Both the position numbers and the translations under genes were made by a program. DNA of 64,000 bases from Closterium sp. NIES-65 (taxonomy: Eukaryota; Streptophyta; Zygnematophyceae; Desmidiales; Closteriaceae): the NCBI GenBank assembly GCA_948144175.1, contig CANXME010002486.1, positions 4,154,001 to 4,218,000 of the forward strand, given 5' to 3'. The notes under the pieces were generated by a model. It had not been told where the DNA came from. It made no database searches and saw only the letters and a list, made by a program, of their open reading frames with translations. Shown here one piece after another: positions 55,201-64,000 of the stretch (its first letter is position 1; each line of letters opens with the position of its first letter).

Positions 55201-56869
55201 TGCTGCACGGCATCCGCGATCCGTGCGAGAGTGTGCAACTAATCTTGCCGCTCTCGGGGTAGTTGCACACCCAGGTGTACAGCAGGGGCCGCACGGTTTG
55301 CCAATCACCGAAAGGGTCCCTGAGACGGAACCCGCTGCAAGGAACAGGTAGAGGGGCAACAGGAATTCGGGTTACGGCTTTTAGGGAGGAACGACGAGGG
55401 GCTAAGGGCCATGCTACATACAAAGAGGGTTTGCATACCATGCAGGTGGTGAGATGATGTCTTAGCAAGATGCAAACCGAGTACGGACCTGGCGATGCCA
55501 TCAAGAAGTGGCTGCAGCACGGTGATGATGCAACGCTGGAAGAGCATCACCTTCTCCACGGCAGACATTGCAGACGGGGGGATAGGAAGGAGGGCAAGTA
55601 GTGTGTGCCCGGCTTTCCCCCATCGCTTGGCCTGGGAGATGTTGGCCAGCGTCATCATGAGCGGCCACGCCTTCTTCCGGCCGTTGATGCTCATGTGCGT
55701 CACATCCGAATATAAGATGATCCCCCCCACAACTTCGGACCAACCGAAGTGTTCCTACAGTGCACGACAAAGCGGCAACGAACACACGGTTTAGGGCTCA
55801 AGATGCTCTTGACAGATCAGTGCAGCGATGGAGGCATGAGGAAGGATTGGGTTTAAGGTGGCAACGTGGTCTTTCCTTACCTGAGCATCGTTCCACCACG
55901 TTCCTGTTTCAGGCGTGGTATAGCGACGGCCGCCTGTGTCAGGGTCCTCATCAACACGCGCCTTGAGCTTGAAGCCGGGCGCGTTGTTGGGATGTCCAAA
56001 CATTTCAGCGAATGCCTGGTGTACGGTGGCGAAGGCAGGTGAGAGGAGAGGCATGGTTAGTGGCGGTGAAGGTGGGTGTACGGTTAATACGAGGATAACT
56101 ACGTACATGCAAACCTTGTGTGCCTCATCATCATTTCACGACCTTGAATGCAAAGTCGGCTTACATGGGCTGAGTTCTGAAAGAGCAAGCGCTGTGGTGG
56201 ATGACTGTCAATCTCGAAGGTCGCCACCGACCATCCGCGATTGAGCCCTGCCAAACGCTCCATCTCAAACCGCTCCAAATCCTTACAGTTCCGGAGCTCT
56301 GAGATCACAAGAGGCACAAGGCCGGGCTCTACGACTAGCTGAAGCAGGCCGTTGATGTCAACCTCAGCCATTCCCATTCCGTCATTCACGCGCCGAACGA
56401 AATGCAGCAACTTCAACGCGAGTGGATTGAGGGGTGTGGCATTGCTCTGTCCGGAGATGATTGTTGGCGGCGCGGCATGACTCCCTTCGGGCCGGCTCTC
56501 AGGATGGTCACTCGTGTCAGCCGCAGGAGCTCCTGGTTGTGGTTGATGTTCATCTTCAGGAGGCCCCTCGTTCACGTCGTTGGGATTTTCGTCAACGTGA
56601 GCTTCAGGCACGCGTGGAGGACCGCTCACACTGACGGTGTTGGATGCGTTAGACGCTGTAGGTGAAATGGGAGCGGCTGGAGCGTCCGGCAGAATGTCGT
56701 GGACGAATAGCAGAGCGTGAAGACCGGCGGTCGGTGCAGATCGCGTCGGCCTTGCCACGGCGGATAGTCCTTGGCAAGGGGTCCGCCGTGACTTATGACC
56801 GCCATAAAATTGGGCGTTGGGGAACCATCTGTTGCAGAACTTGCAGACGACGCCTGGTAAAGAGCCCAT
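52290..56869 (-). CDS. Plavaka-like DNA transposase, at least 11 exons, 3' end unresolved
   Basis: Starting at ATG 56869, exons 56165-56869, 55881-56015, 55489-55754, 55184-55334, 54927-55061, 54601-54758, 54367-54481, 54088-54230, 53611-53896, 53357-53536 and about 52930-53276 agree in phase. A zinc-finger-like N-terminus (CKFCNRWF...GGHKSRRTPC) is followed by typical Plavaka segments: GGIILYSDVTHMSINGRKKAW, NYPESGKISCTLSHGSRMPC, WGNPYLVVMPDIMHQADLGIM and TEFSTNMFEHLHGPLVKRIYRRSN. The C-terminal part (ELAYVRYWNASG, HVHVVKAFHL) also fits. Exons beyond 52930 (FFVMDTALIA near 52600; EYDSAYDGGIGPYSTIM near 52330) are likely but not joined. No terminal inverted repeats were found. Confidence 0.7.
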
Positions 56870-57604
56870 GTGTTACGGATCCGTTGTAGAGTCGAGAAAA
56901 TGCCTATGAAGCTACTAGCCGTGATGAAGCGTGTGAACGCATTAAGTACTCCGTTCAAGAAGCCTGTGACAGCTACACGATCATCGCCAATGCGCGCACT
57001 GTGGTGGGCGGCTTGTATTACTGCACGACTGGCACTTGACATTGGCGCTAATGTTTATGTTTTCAGAAACGATGTCGAGGCGCGTGGTCGTTACCAGGCA
57101 CGATACAGACCGCCCACCTCACGGGCCGTCTTCCCTACAAGGCGTGTCGCCCCCGTTTAGAGTGACCACGACGTGAGCAGAGGAGAATGCGGAGGATCTT
57201 AAGTCTCACCGTCGCGAGCACGGTGAGAAGAACGTGCCTATTGAGTCAAGAACTTGTGTTTAGGAACTGTGCGTGAGAGTTGAGGGGGATGAGGAAGAGC
57301 GGGAAGAGATCCGTTTGGATCTGTGATTATGTCGCGAATCGATATAGGGGGGAAATCAGAATCACGTAGGTGAGCTCAAGAGGCTTCAAACAAACATGGA
57401 AATGCAAATGTACAATTACAGCTTAACAAGACACTCAAGTCATTCATAACCAGTAAACATTCATATCCTTAGGACTGATGTTGAACAACCCTTACTTGAT
57501 AACGATACGGGAAGTACCCAATAACTCCATGCCCTAACGTATGATTGTTGCGTGGAGCGAATACCTATAGCGTGTCTTCTCTCGAGGTGTAGTGTACCTC
57601 TACG
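56870..57604. other. No gene recognised
   Basis: Upstream side of the Plavaka-like transposase. Expected to hold its promoter and perhaps the transposon end; I could not find a matching inverted repeat near 43.2 kb. Confidence 0.4.
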
Positions 57605-58440
57605 CACCGTGCTGAATGAATATGCAAGAATGGATGACAATGTCGTACAATAACACGATTTCAATGTCCATGCAATGTTGGATGACAATGCAACACCATA
57701 CCACAACGGATTCACCATGTCGCGCAACCCGCAGGCCTGAACGCTGCATCGTCGCACAGTCTAACCATGGCTGTCGATAACACATCTACGCTTGTGCGTT
57801 GGGCCTGTGCTTCATATAACTCCTTCTAAGCACCTTGTTTAATGTCTATGCAAGAATGGATGCCAATGCAACACCATACCACAACGGATTCACCATGTCG
57901 CGCAACCCGCATGCCTGAACGCTGCATCGTCGCACAGTCTAACCATGGCTGTCGAGAACGCATCTACGCTTGTGCGTTGGGCCTGTGCTTCATACAACTC
58001 CTTCTAAGCACCTTGTTTAATGTCTATGCAAGAATGGATGCCAATGCAACACCATACCACAACGGATTCACCATGTCGCACAACCCGCAGGCCTGAACGC
58101 TGCATCGCCGCACAGTCTAACCATGGCTGTCGATAACGCATCTACGCATGTGCGTTGGGCCTGTGCTTCATACAACTCCTTCTAAGCACCTTGTTTAATG
58201 TTTGTGCAAGAATGGATGCCAATGCAACACCATACAACAACGCATTCACCATGTCGCGCAACCCGCAGGCCTGAACGCTGCATCGTCGCACAGTCTAACC
58301 ATGGCTGTCGATAACGCATCTACGCTTGTGCGTTGGGCCTGTGCTTCATACAACTCCTTCTAAGCACCTTGTTTAATGTCTGTGCAAGAATGGATGACAA
58401 TCCTACACCATACCACAACAGATTCACGTTTGTTACTATT
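57605..58440 (+). repeat. 178-bp tandem repeat, about 4.6 units
   Basis: Unit starts at 57605, 57830, 58008, 58186 and 58365 (spacings 225, 178, 178, 179); the first unit has an internal duplication of about 47 bp. Landmarks in each unit are GCAAGAATGGATG, CACAACGGATTCACC, CTGAACGCTGCATCG and GTGCGTTGGGCCTGTGCTTC. The last copy stops at CAGATTCACG. Not coding. The size is like that of plant satellite monomers, but it could equally be a subterminal repeat of the nearby transposon. Confidence 0.85.
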
Positions 58441-58820
58441 GATAATCGTGTTAGAATGTCGTCCGCTGGCCCTAAACCATTGTGGCAAAGCCTAAAAGTG
58501 CACAGCACATCTGTCACAAGTAATAATTCTGGACGGTCGTTGTGTGTGTGATGTATGAATCACCGATTAACTTACCCCAACCCCGTGGTAAACCATTTGC
58601 AACTTAGAGTTTGATGAAATGCATTGTTGTATGTTTGAATAAAATTTAGTGATTTATGCGTTGGCAACCGTGATTGGCCGACGCATCTCAAACGATCCCC
58701 CCCGCAACATAGTCATCAGCCAAGAGGTACTTCAACCAAGAGGTACTTCAGCCATTGAGCGGCTGAGATCGAGCGGTAGGTGGGACGTACACCGTCCAAT
58801 ATAGCCTGATAGGATTACAT

Positions 58821-58951
58821 TGTCAGAACATTATAGCTTATGCTGCTGTGTAGGCTATAGTGGGGTATCCCATAGGGGGTACAACCAATTAGGGTTTCAT
58901 ATTTGTACTCAATTCATTCATAGTTCATTCATTCTCGTTTCAGTTTCCTCA
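58821..58951 (+). repeat. 5' LTR of copia element (131 bp)
   Basis: Begins TGTCAGAACATTATAGC and ends just before TGGTATCGAGCAGG. It resembles the 126-bp LTR of the TRIM-like element in its first bases and in GTGGGGT...GTACAA and AGGGTTT blocks. Confidence 0.8.
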
Positions 58952-58965
58952 TGGTATCGAGCAGG
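58952..58965 (+). other. Primer-binding site of copia element
   Basis: TGGTATCGAGCAGG, one indel or substitution from the TGGTATCAGAGC initiator-Met tRNA complement seen in the TRIM-like element. Confidence 0.75.
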
Positions 58966-59639
58966 TTCCCTCGTGGGAACTCTTCCTAGGGCCCACCGTC
59001 TTTTTTTCCTGCCCGTAGCGCACTCTGCCCCTGCTCGAGTCGCGCTCCCCTCTCTCTCGGCCCCTAGTGGCCCCTTTAGCCGCTCGTCCCGGCCCTTAGA
59101 CGCCCGCGCGCCGCCCGTCCCGCCCCCTAGACGCCCGTGCGCCGCCCGTCCCTGCCCTTAGACGCCCACGCGCCGCCCGTCCTGGCCCTTAGACGCCCGC
59201 GCGCCGCCCGTCCCGGCCCCTAGACGCCCGCGCGCCGCCCGTCCCGGCCCCGCGCCGCCATCCCGGCCCCGCGCAGCCTGTGCGCCGCCCTTCCTGACCG
59301 CGCGCCGCTGCTCCGGCCCGTCGACGCCCGTGCGGCGCCCGTCCTGGCCCCACGCCACCTGTGCGCCGCCCATCTCAGCCGCGCGCCGCTGCCCCGGCCC
59401 ATCGACGCCGGTGCGCCGCCCGTCCCGGCCCTACGCCGCCCGAGCCACCTGAGGAGCCGAGCCGCTGGTCCCGCGGAGCTGCTGTTGCTACTGGGTCGGC
59501 CGAGCAGCAGTGTTGCCGTGTTGCTGTGCTGCTGGGCTGCCCGAACCGCCCTGTCTGGTGAGAACGGCACCTCTGTCACTGCACTGCCCCTGTCCTACAG
59601 TCACTACTGCTAGTCTACTGCTGTCTTGGCTACCCCTAG

Positions 59640-60808
59640 TGTCCTAGCTTTTGACGCTGAGGGTCGCGCCATTGACTTTGAGGTCTGAGTCGACGACCTG
59701 CAGCTGTTCTTACAGTGCGATAGGGCAAACGGTCTTTCTCTCTTTGACCTCACCTCTGGCACCGTCCCTGCCCCTGCTGCTGATGCTGACCCCATTGTTC
59801 GCTCCCAGTGGGCCACGCGCGATGCTGCTGCACGTCTTGCTGTGCGTCGCCACCTGCCTACCGCTGAGCGCGTGCACTTTAGTTAGTACAGGAGTGCTCA
59901 GACCTTGTACGACGCTGTAGTTGCGCGCTACTCTTCCCCTGCCACTGCTGCACTGAGCCGCCTCATGCTACCCTTCCTCTTCCCTGACCTTGCTGCCTTT
60001 CCCACAGCCGGTGACCTTATTTCGCACCTCCGCACTAGTGACACCCGCTACCGCGCCGCGCTTCCTGCTGAGTTCTGCGCCAAGAACCCCCCCTACATGT
60101 ACAGCACTCTCTACTTTCTAGTCACCCGCCTCCCTGACTCCCTTCGTGTAGTCAGGGACCACTTCCTCTCAGTCTGTCCCACCACTCTCACTGTCGATCT
60201 CCTAGAGAAGGCCCTCCTAGCAGCGGAGAAGAGCATCGTCGCAGTAGGAGCCTCTCGTGGTGACCCTCGCACCCCCATCTTTGAGGGGTGTTCTCCTTCA
60301 CCTCTCTTGCCCTCTATCGCCTCTGCCGATGCGGCCGACCTCGTTGGTCTTGAGTCGGTCGGTGCGGCGTCTGCCCCTAGCGGGAGACGCCGCCCTGGCA
60401 AGGGCAAGGGGGGCAAGGGCGCGGGTGGAGCTAGCGGGGGCGGTGGAGGTGGAGGTGGAGGCGGCGGAGGGAGTGGGGGTGGCGGTGGAGGTGGTGGCGG
60501 GGGTGGAGGTACTGGTGGCGGCAGTGGAGGCGGAGGCGGCAGAGGCGACGGCGGTACTGGCGGGGGCGGCGGTGGTGGCGGAGGTGGAGGAGGCGGAGGT
60601 GGAGCTGGTGGAGGTGGTCGAAGTGGCGCTTCGCAGCGGAGCAGCACTGGGGGTGGTCAGCGCCAGCAGCAGCAGCAGCAGCAGCAGCGTTCTCGCAACG
60701 TCCCCAACCCTCAGCAGCTCCGTGAGTGGTACACGCAGCGTCAGCGTGGTGGGGGTTTTCGTCCTTGCACCTACGTCCTTCGCACCGGCGACCGCGCGGG
60801 TGAGTAGC
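59640..60808 (+). pseudogene. copia gag with poly-Gly tract and several nonsense codons
   Basis: FDAEGRAIDFEV then a stop where Trp is expected, then DDLQLFLQCDRANGLSLFDL, WATRDAAARLAVRRHL, a stop after ERVHFS, YRSAQTLYDAVVARYSSPA, and a long helical gag core. A poly-glycine tract (60430-60620) and QQQQQQQQ precede NPQQLREWYTQRQ. A third stop lies at 60806-60808. No CCHC knuckle is visible in the part read. Confidence 0.85.
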
Positions 60809-60963
60809 GTGGGGGTGCCCATCTCACCCAGCGCTGCTTTGGCCGCCTGACGGACGCTTGGCGTGAGCAGTTCCCAGAGGCCACTGAGATCCCCCGCTGG
60901 GGAGAGCTGTCTAGGGCAGGCGTAGCTATCTTTGATCTTGACTTTGATGCTATCCTTGCTGCC

Positions 60964-63412
60964 ATGTATGCTGTGACTATTAGTGATGAGGGTGACTGTT
61001 ACCGGTGTTTCCCGCCCGACCCAGGCATTGGTACTGCTGCTCTAGGTGCTAGTGAGGCTGCTGCTCTAGGTGCCAGTGCGTCTGTACTCTCAGGTACTGG
61101 TGAGTCTGCGCTCTCAGGTACTGGTGAGTCTGCGCTCTCAGGTACTACGTCGACTTCGGCCTCCCTCACCTTCACCCTTGACTCTGGGGCGTCTCGCTCC
61201 TTCTTTCGGGACCGCACCACACTCACGCCGCTTGGTCGGCCGGTTGCAGTGTCCCTGGCTGACCCCTCTGGGGGTCCTGTCCAGTCTCGCTTCTCCACAG
61301 TCCTCCCGTGTCCGGCGGCTCCCTCTGGCACCCTGTATGGTCTCTACCTCCCCTCGTTCTCTACGAACCTGGTGAGTGGTGCTGACCTACATGATGCGGG
61401 TGTCCACCAGTTCACTCCTGCTCGTCAGTGGGTGACGCACTGCACAGAGGCTAGCACCGGCCGACACCTCGCTACGTTTACCCTTCAGCCAGGGTCTAGC
61501 CTGTACACACTGACCACTGCGTCTCCTCCCGTTACTGAGTCTCGTAGGGTCACTGCGTTTTGTCAGGTGTTTGCTGCAGCGTCCAGGTCTGGTCCTGAGT
61601 CTGCCCCCTGTTCGTGTCGTCTCCTGTCTCACGAGATTCTCCTCTGGCACCACCGCCTTGGTCACCCCTCTCTGGTTCGGCTCAGAGGCATGGCCTCTCG
61701 TCTTCTTGTGTCTGGTCTCCCCCGATCCCTCCCTCCCCTTCCTCAGGGCCCTGGCCCTGCTTGTGTCCCTTGTGTTGAGGGGCGCCAGCGGGCTGCCCCT
61801 CACTCCTCCTAGTTTCCTCCGACAGAGGCCCCGTTGCAAACGCTTCACATGGACGTGTGGGGCCCAGCCCGCGTCCGTGGACAGGGTCACGAGTGCTACT
61901 TCCTGCTCGTTGTTGACGACTACTCGTGTTACACCACAGTCTTCCCCTTGCGCAGCAAGGGTGATGTCACTGAGGTGCTGATCGACTGGATCCACGCAGC
62001 TCGTCTCCAGCTCAGGCAGAGCTTTGGCTCGGACTTCCCTGTTCTGCGTCTGCACTCGGACAGAGGCGGAGAGTTCTCCTCTGGCCTTCTGCGAGCCTAC
62101 TGACGTGCACGAGGCATCCGTCAGACCTTCACGCTTCCGTAATCACCACAGCAAAATGGGATTGCTGAGCGCCGCATTGGCATGGTCATGGACGTCGCTC
62201 GTTCGTCTATGATGCATGCGGCTGCCCCCCATTTTCTGTGGCCGTTTGCGGTCAGGTACGCGGCGCATCAGATCAACCTTCACCCCAGGGTCTCCCGGCC
62301 GGAGACCTCCCCAACCCTGCTGTGGACGGGGAAGGTTGGCGATGCGTCGGCGTTCCGGGTCTGGGGATCTCGGGCGTTTGTCCGCGACTTGTCTGCGGAC
62401 AAGCTGTCCCCTCGCGCTGCTCCTTGCGTCTTCCTAGGGTTCCTCCCCGGCGCGCCTGGGTGGCAGTTCTACCACCCCACCTCTCGCCGTGTTCTGTCCT
62501 CCCAGGACGTCACGTTCGACGAGTCGATCCCCTACTACCGCCTCTTCCCCTACCGCACTCCGTCCCTCCCCCCGCCCTCGCTCTTCTTGGTACCAGGTCC
62601 CCCCCCGGTAGATCCCCTCCCCCCTCAGGGTCCTGCCCCTTCAGGTGTGTCCCAGGTAGACGCGGTTGAGCCTGTTGAGGTCACTGGTGACTCTGGTGTT
62701 GCTGAGGTAGCTGAGCCTAGGGGTGCTGAGACTGGGGGTGCTAAGCCTAGGGGTGCTGGGCCTGGGGGTGCTGAGCCTGGGGGTGCTTTGCCTGGGGGTG
62801 CTGAGCCCGGAGGTACTATGCCTGGGGGTGCTTTGCCTGGGGGTGCTGAGCCCGGAGGTGCTGAGCCTGGAGGTACTCCGCCTGGAGGTTCTCCGGGTGC
62901 TTCGTCTCGCCGGGAGCAACTCTCCCCGCAGGAGCTGCGCGAGTGGTTTGCCCGGCGCTGGAGCCGTGCTGCTGGTGCTGGAGGTTCTTCGGCTACTGAG
63001 GGTGCTGCTGTCGCAGGTCCCGGAGGTGCTCGTACTGGGAGTACTGGAGCTGCTGGGCCTGCAGGTTCGACTGGAGCTGGTGCTACTGAGGGTGTTGGCG
63101 CTGAGACTACCACTGGCGGTCCTGCTGGGGGTGCTCCTGGTGCTGGTGGAGGTTCTGGAGCTGCTGGAGGTGCTGCAGGAGCGGGTACTCCTGCTGGGGG
63201 TCCTGGTGCTGTCCCTGCTGTGTCTGGCGTCGCCGCGCGGCCTCGACCGTACTTCGTTCCACTCCTGCAGCAGGTTCCTGGTTTTTCGCCCACTACTGGT
63301 CCTCCTCCTCCCTTAGAGGGTCCACAGCCTGTCCCGTCACAGTTACAGCTACAGCCTGCCTCCCCTTTGCCTGCTCCTTCTCCCTACGCTGGTCCTACTG
63401 GAGGTATTTACT
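60964..63412 (+). pseudogene. copia protease - integrase with nonsense codons
   Basis: Protease LDSGASRSFF (61180), pre-integrase LLWHHRLGHPSLVRL (61645), then integrase MDVWGPARVRG, LLVVDDYSCYT, LRLHSDRGGEFSS and QQNGIAERRIGMVMDVARS, followed by LGFLPGAPGWQFYHP. Stops interrupt at 61810-61812, 62101-62103 and within TLP-stop-SPQQNG (about 62141). Downstream is a Gly/Ala/Pro repeat region (62700-63250) built of GGAEPGGA-type repeats before RT begins. Confidence 0.88.
62700..63250 (+). repeat. 15-bp GGTGCTGAGCCTGGG repeat in copia linker
   Basis: Degenerate tandem repeat coding GAEPG units between integrase and RT of the copia element; it grades into GCTGGTGGTACTGGAG-type repeats. Confidence 0.7.
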
Positions 63413-64000
63413 GAGCGTCGTCAGCCTGCGTCTCGTCCTGCGTTGCCTGTTCGTGCTTCGCGCGCTAGTGGTCGCGGTTCGCGTCAGCGTCCTCCTCCTC
63501 TCCGTGGCACGCACCGGATGTCTCGGCGTCCGTCTACTTCTCCTCTGCGTGCCCCTTTGCCTTCTCCTCCTGAGACCTCTCTTCCTGCTCTTGCCGACCC
63601 GGAGTCAGACTCTCTTCGTGCTGCCAGTCCTACTGTCACGCGTCTCCTTGCTACTGTCGTCACTGACCCTTCTTTCGAGTCTACTGCTGCGTCTGCCCTC
63701 GTTACTGAGCTCGTCGACTTTGCTGCTCGCTGTCGCCTAGACTACGCTGCTAGTCTTGTCGCTGAGTCTGAGTCTGTCTGTCCTCCGTCCGTCGGGGGTG
63801 AGTGTGCCCTTGGCACGGACGTCCTTGAGGACAGGCAGGAGGAGTTCCTGTGTTTGGCAGCTGCTTCACCTCATCTCGTGTCCGTACTGCTTACCCCTGA
63901 GGGAGACCCGGATGCACTTGACATCCTGACTCCGCGCTCTTACGCGGAGGCGATAGAGGGTCCCTACTCCTCTCAGTGGCAGGCAGCTATGGATGCAGAG

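Larger units (their letters stand above)
58821..64000 (+). mobile_element. Decayed copia element, 5' end to start of RT (truncated by window)
   Basis: Short LTR, PBS, GC-rich leader, gag, protease, integrase and the first RT residues (EAIEGPYSSQWQAAMDAE at the window edge) in copia order. The reading frame is broken by several single stops. Its short LTR and GC-rich leader relate it to the TRIM-like element at 44.7 kb. Confidence 0.9.

Noticed and set aside
60111-60822. Pro-rich and Gly/Ser-rich frames over the copia gag
   Set aside because: Shadows of the poly-Gly tract of gag on other frames or the opposite strand.

Overview
The window is nuclear DNA of a eukaryote: genes have GT-AG introns, GC-rich coding sequence, low-complexity linkers, and plant-type transposons (hAT, copia, Ty3/gypsy, a Plavaka-like DNA transposon). 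The pirin, AK6, GT10 fucosyltransferase and potato-inhibitor-I genes, and a gypsy element with a cytosine-methyltransferase domain, suggest a streptophyte (charophyte) green alga. A Closterium-like zygnematophyte is my best guess, from general character only.

Layout. 1-1.9 kb: decayed copia and gypsy fragments. 2.5-9.0 kb (-): a chromatin-type protein with PHD finger, CW-like zinc finger and two helicase-associated domains. 10.3-12.5 kb (-): AK6. 13.3-16.5 kb (+): pirin, head-to-head with AK6. 16.8-20.7 kb (+): type II membrane glycosyltransferase-like protein. 21.4-33.5 kb (-): an 11-exon GT10 fucosyltransferase whose introns are mostly tandem repeats. 33.8-38.6 kb: an apparently intact hAT transposon with perfect 8-bp target-site duplication. 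40.4-41.0 kb (+): secreted potato-inhibitor-I protein. 43.3-51.9 kb (+): small gene with Ulp1/C48-like motifs, whose first intron holds a 3'-truncated gypsy element (gag, protease, methyltransferase, RT-RNase H) that is itself interrupted by a 1.7-kb short-LTR element. 52.3-56.9 kb (-): Plavaka-like transposase. 57.6-58.4 kb: 178-bp tandem repeat. 58.8 kb to the end: a decayed copia element running off the window.

Introns were inferred by joining exons whose GT/AG signals and phase agree. AK6, pirin, the hAT transposase, the inhibitor and the fucosyltransferase each close into one uninterrupted frame. The PHD gene also closes in frame if two duplicated exon pieces are skipped.

The most striking pattern crosses unrelated genes. 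Many 5' splice sites are the seed of a minisatellite whose unit starts at the intron GT and ends with a copy of the last nucleotides of the exon, so the donor is repeated 2 to 40 times. Separately, several exons have a partial upstream tandem copy that includes the 3' splice site. I know of no description of either pattern as a genome-wide feature.
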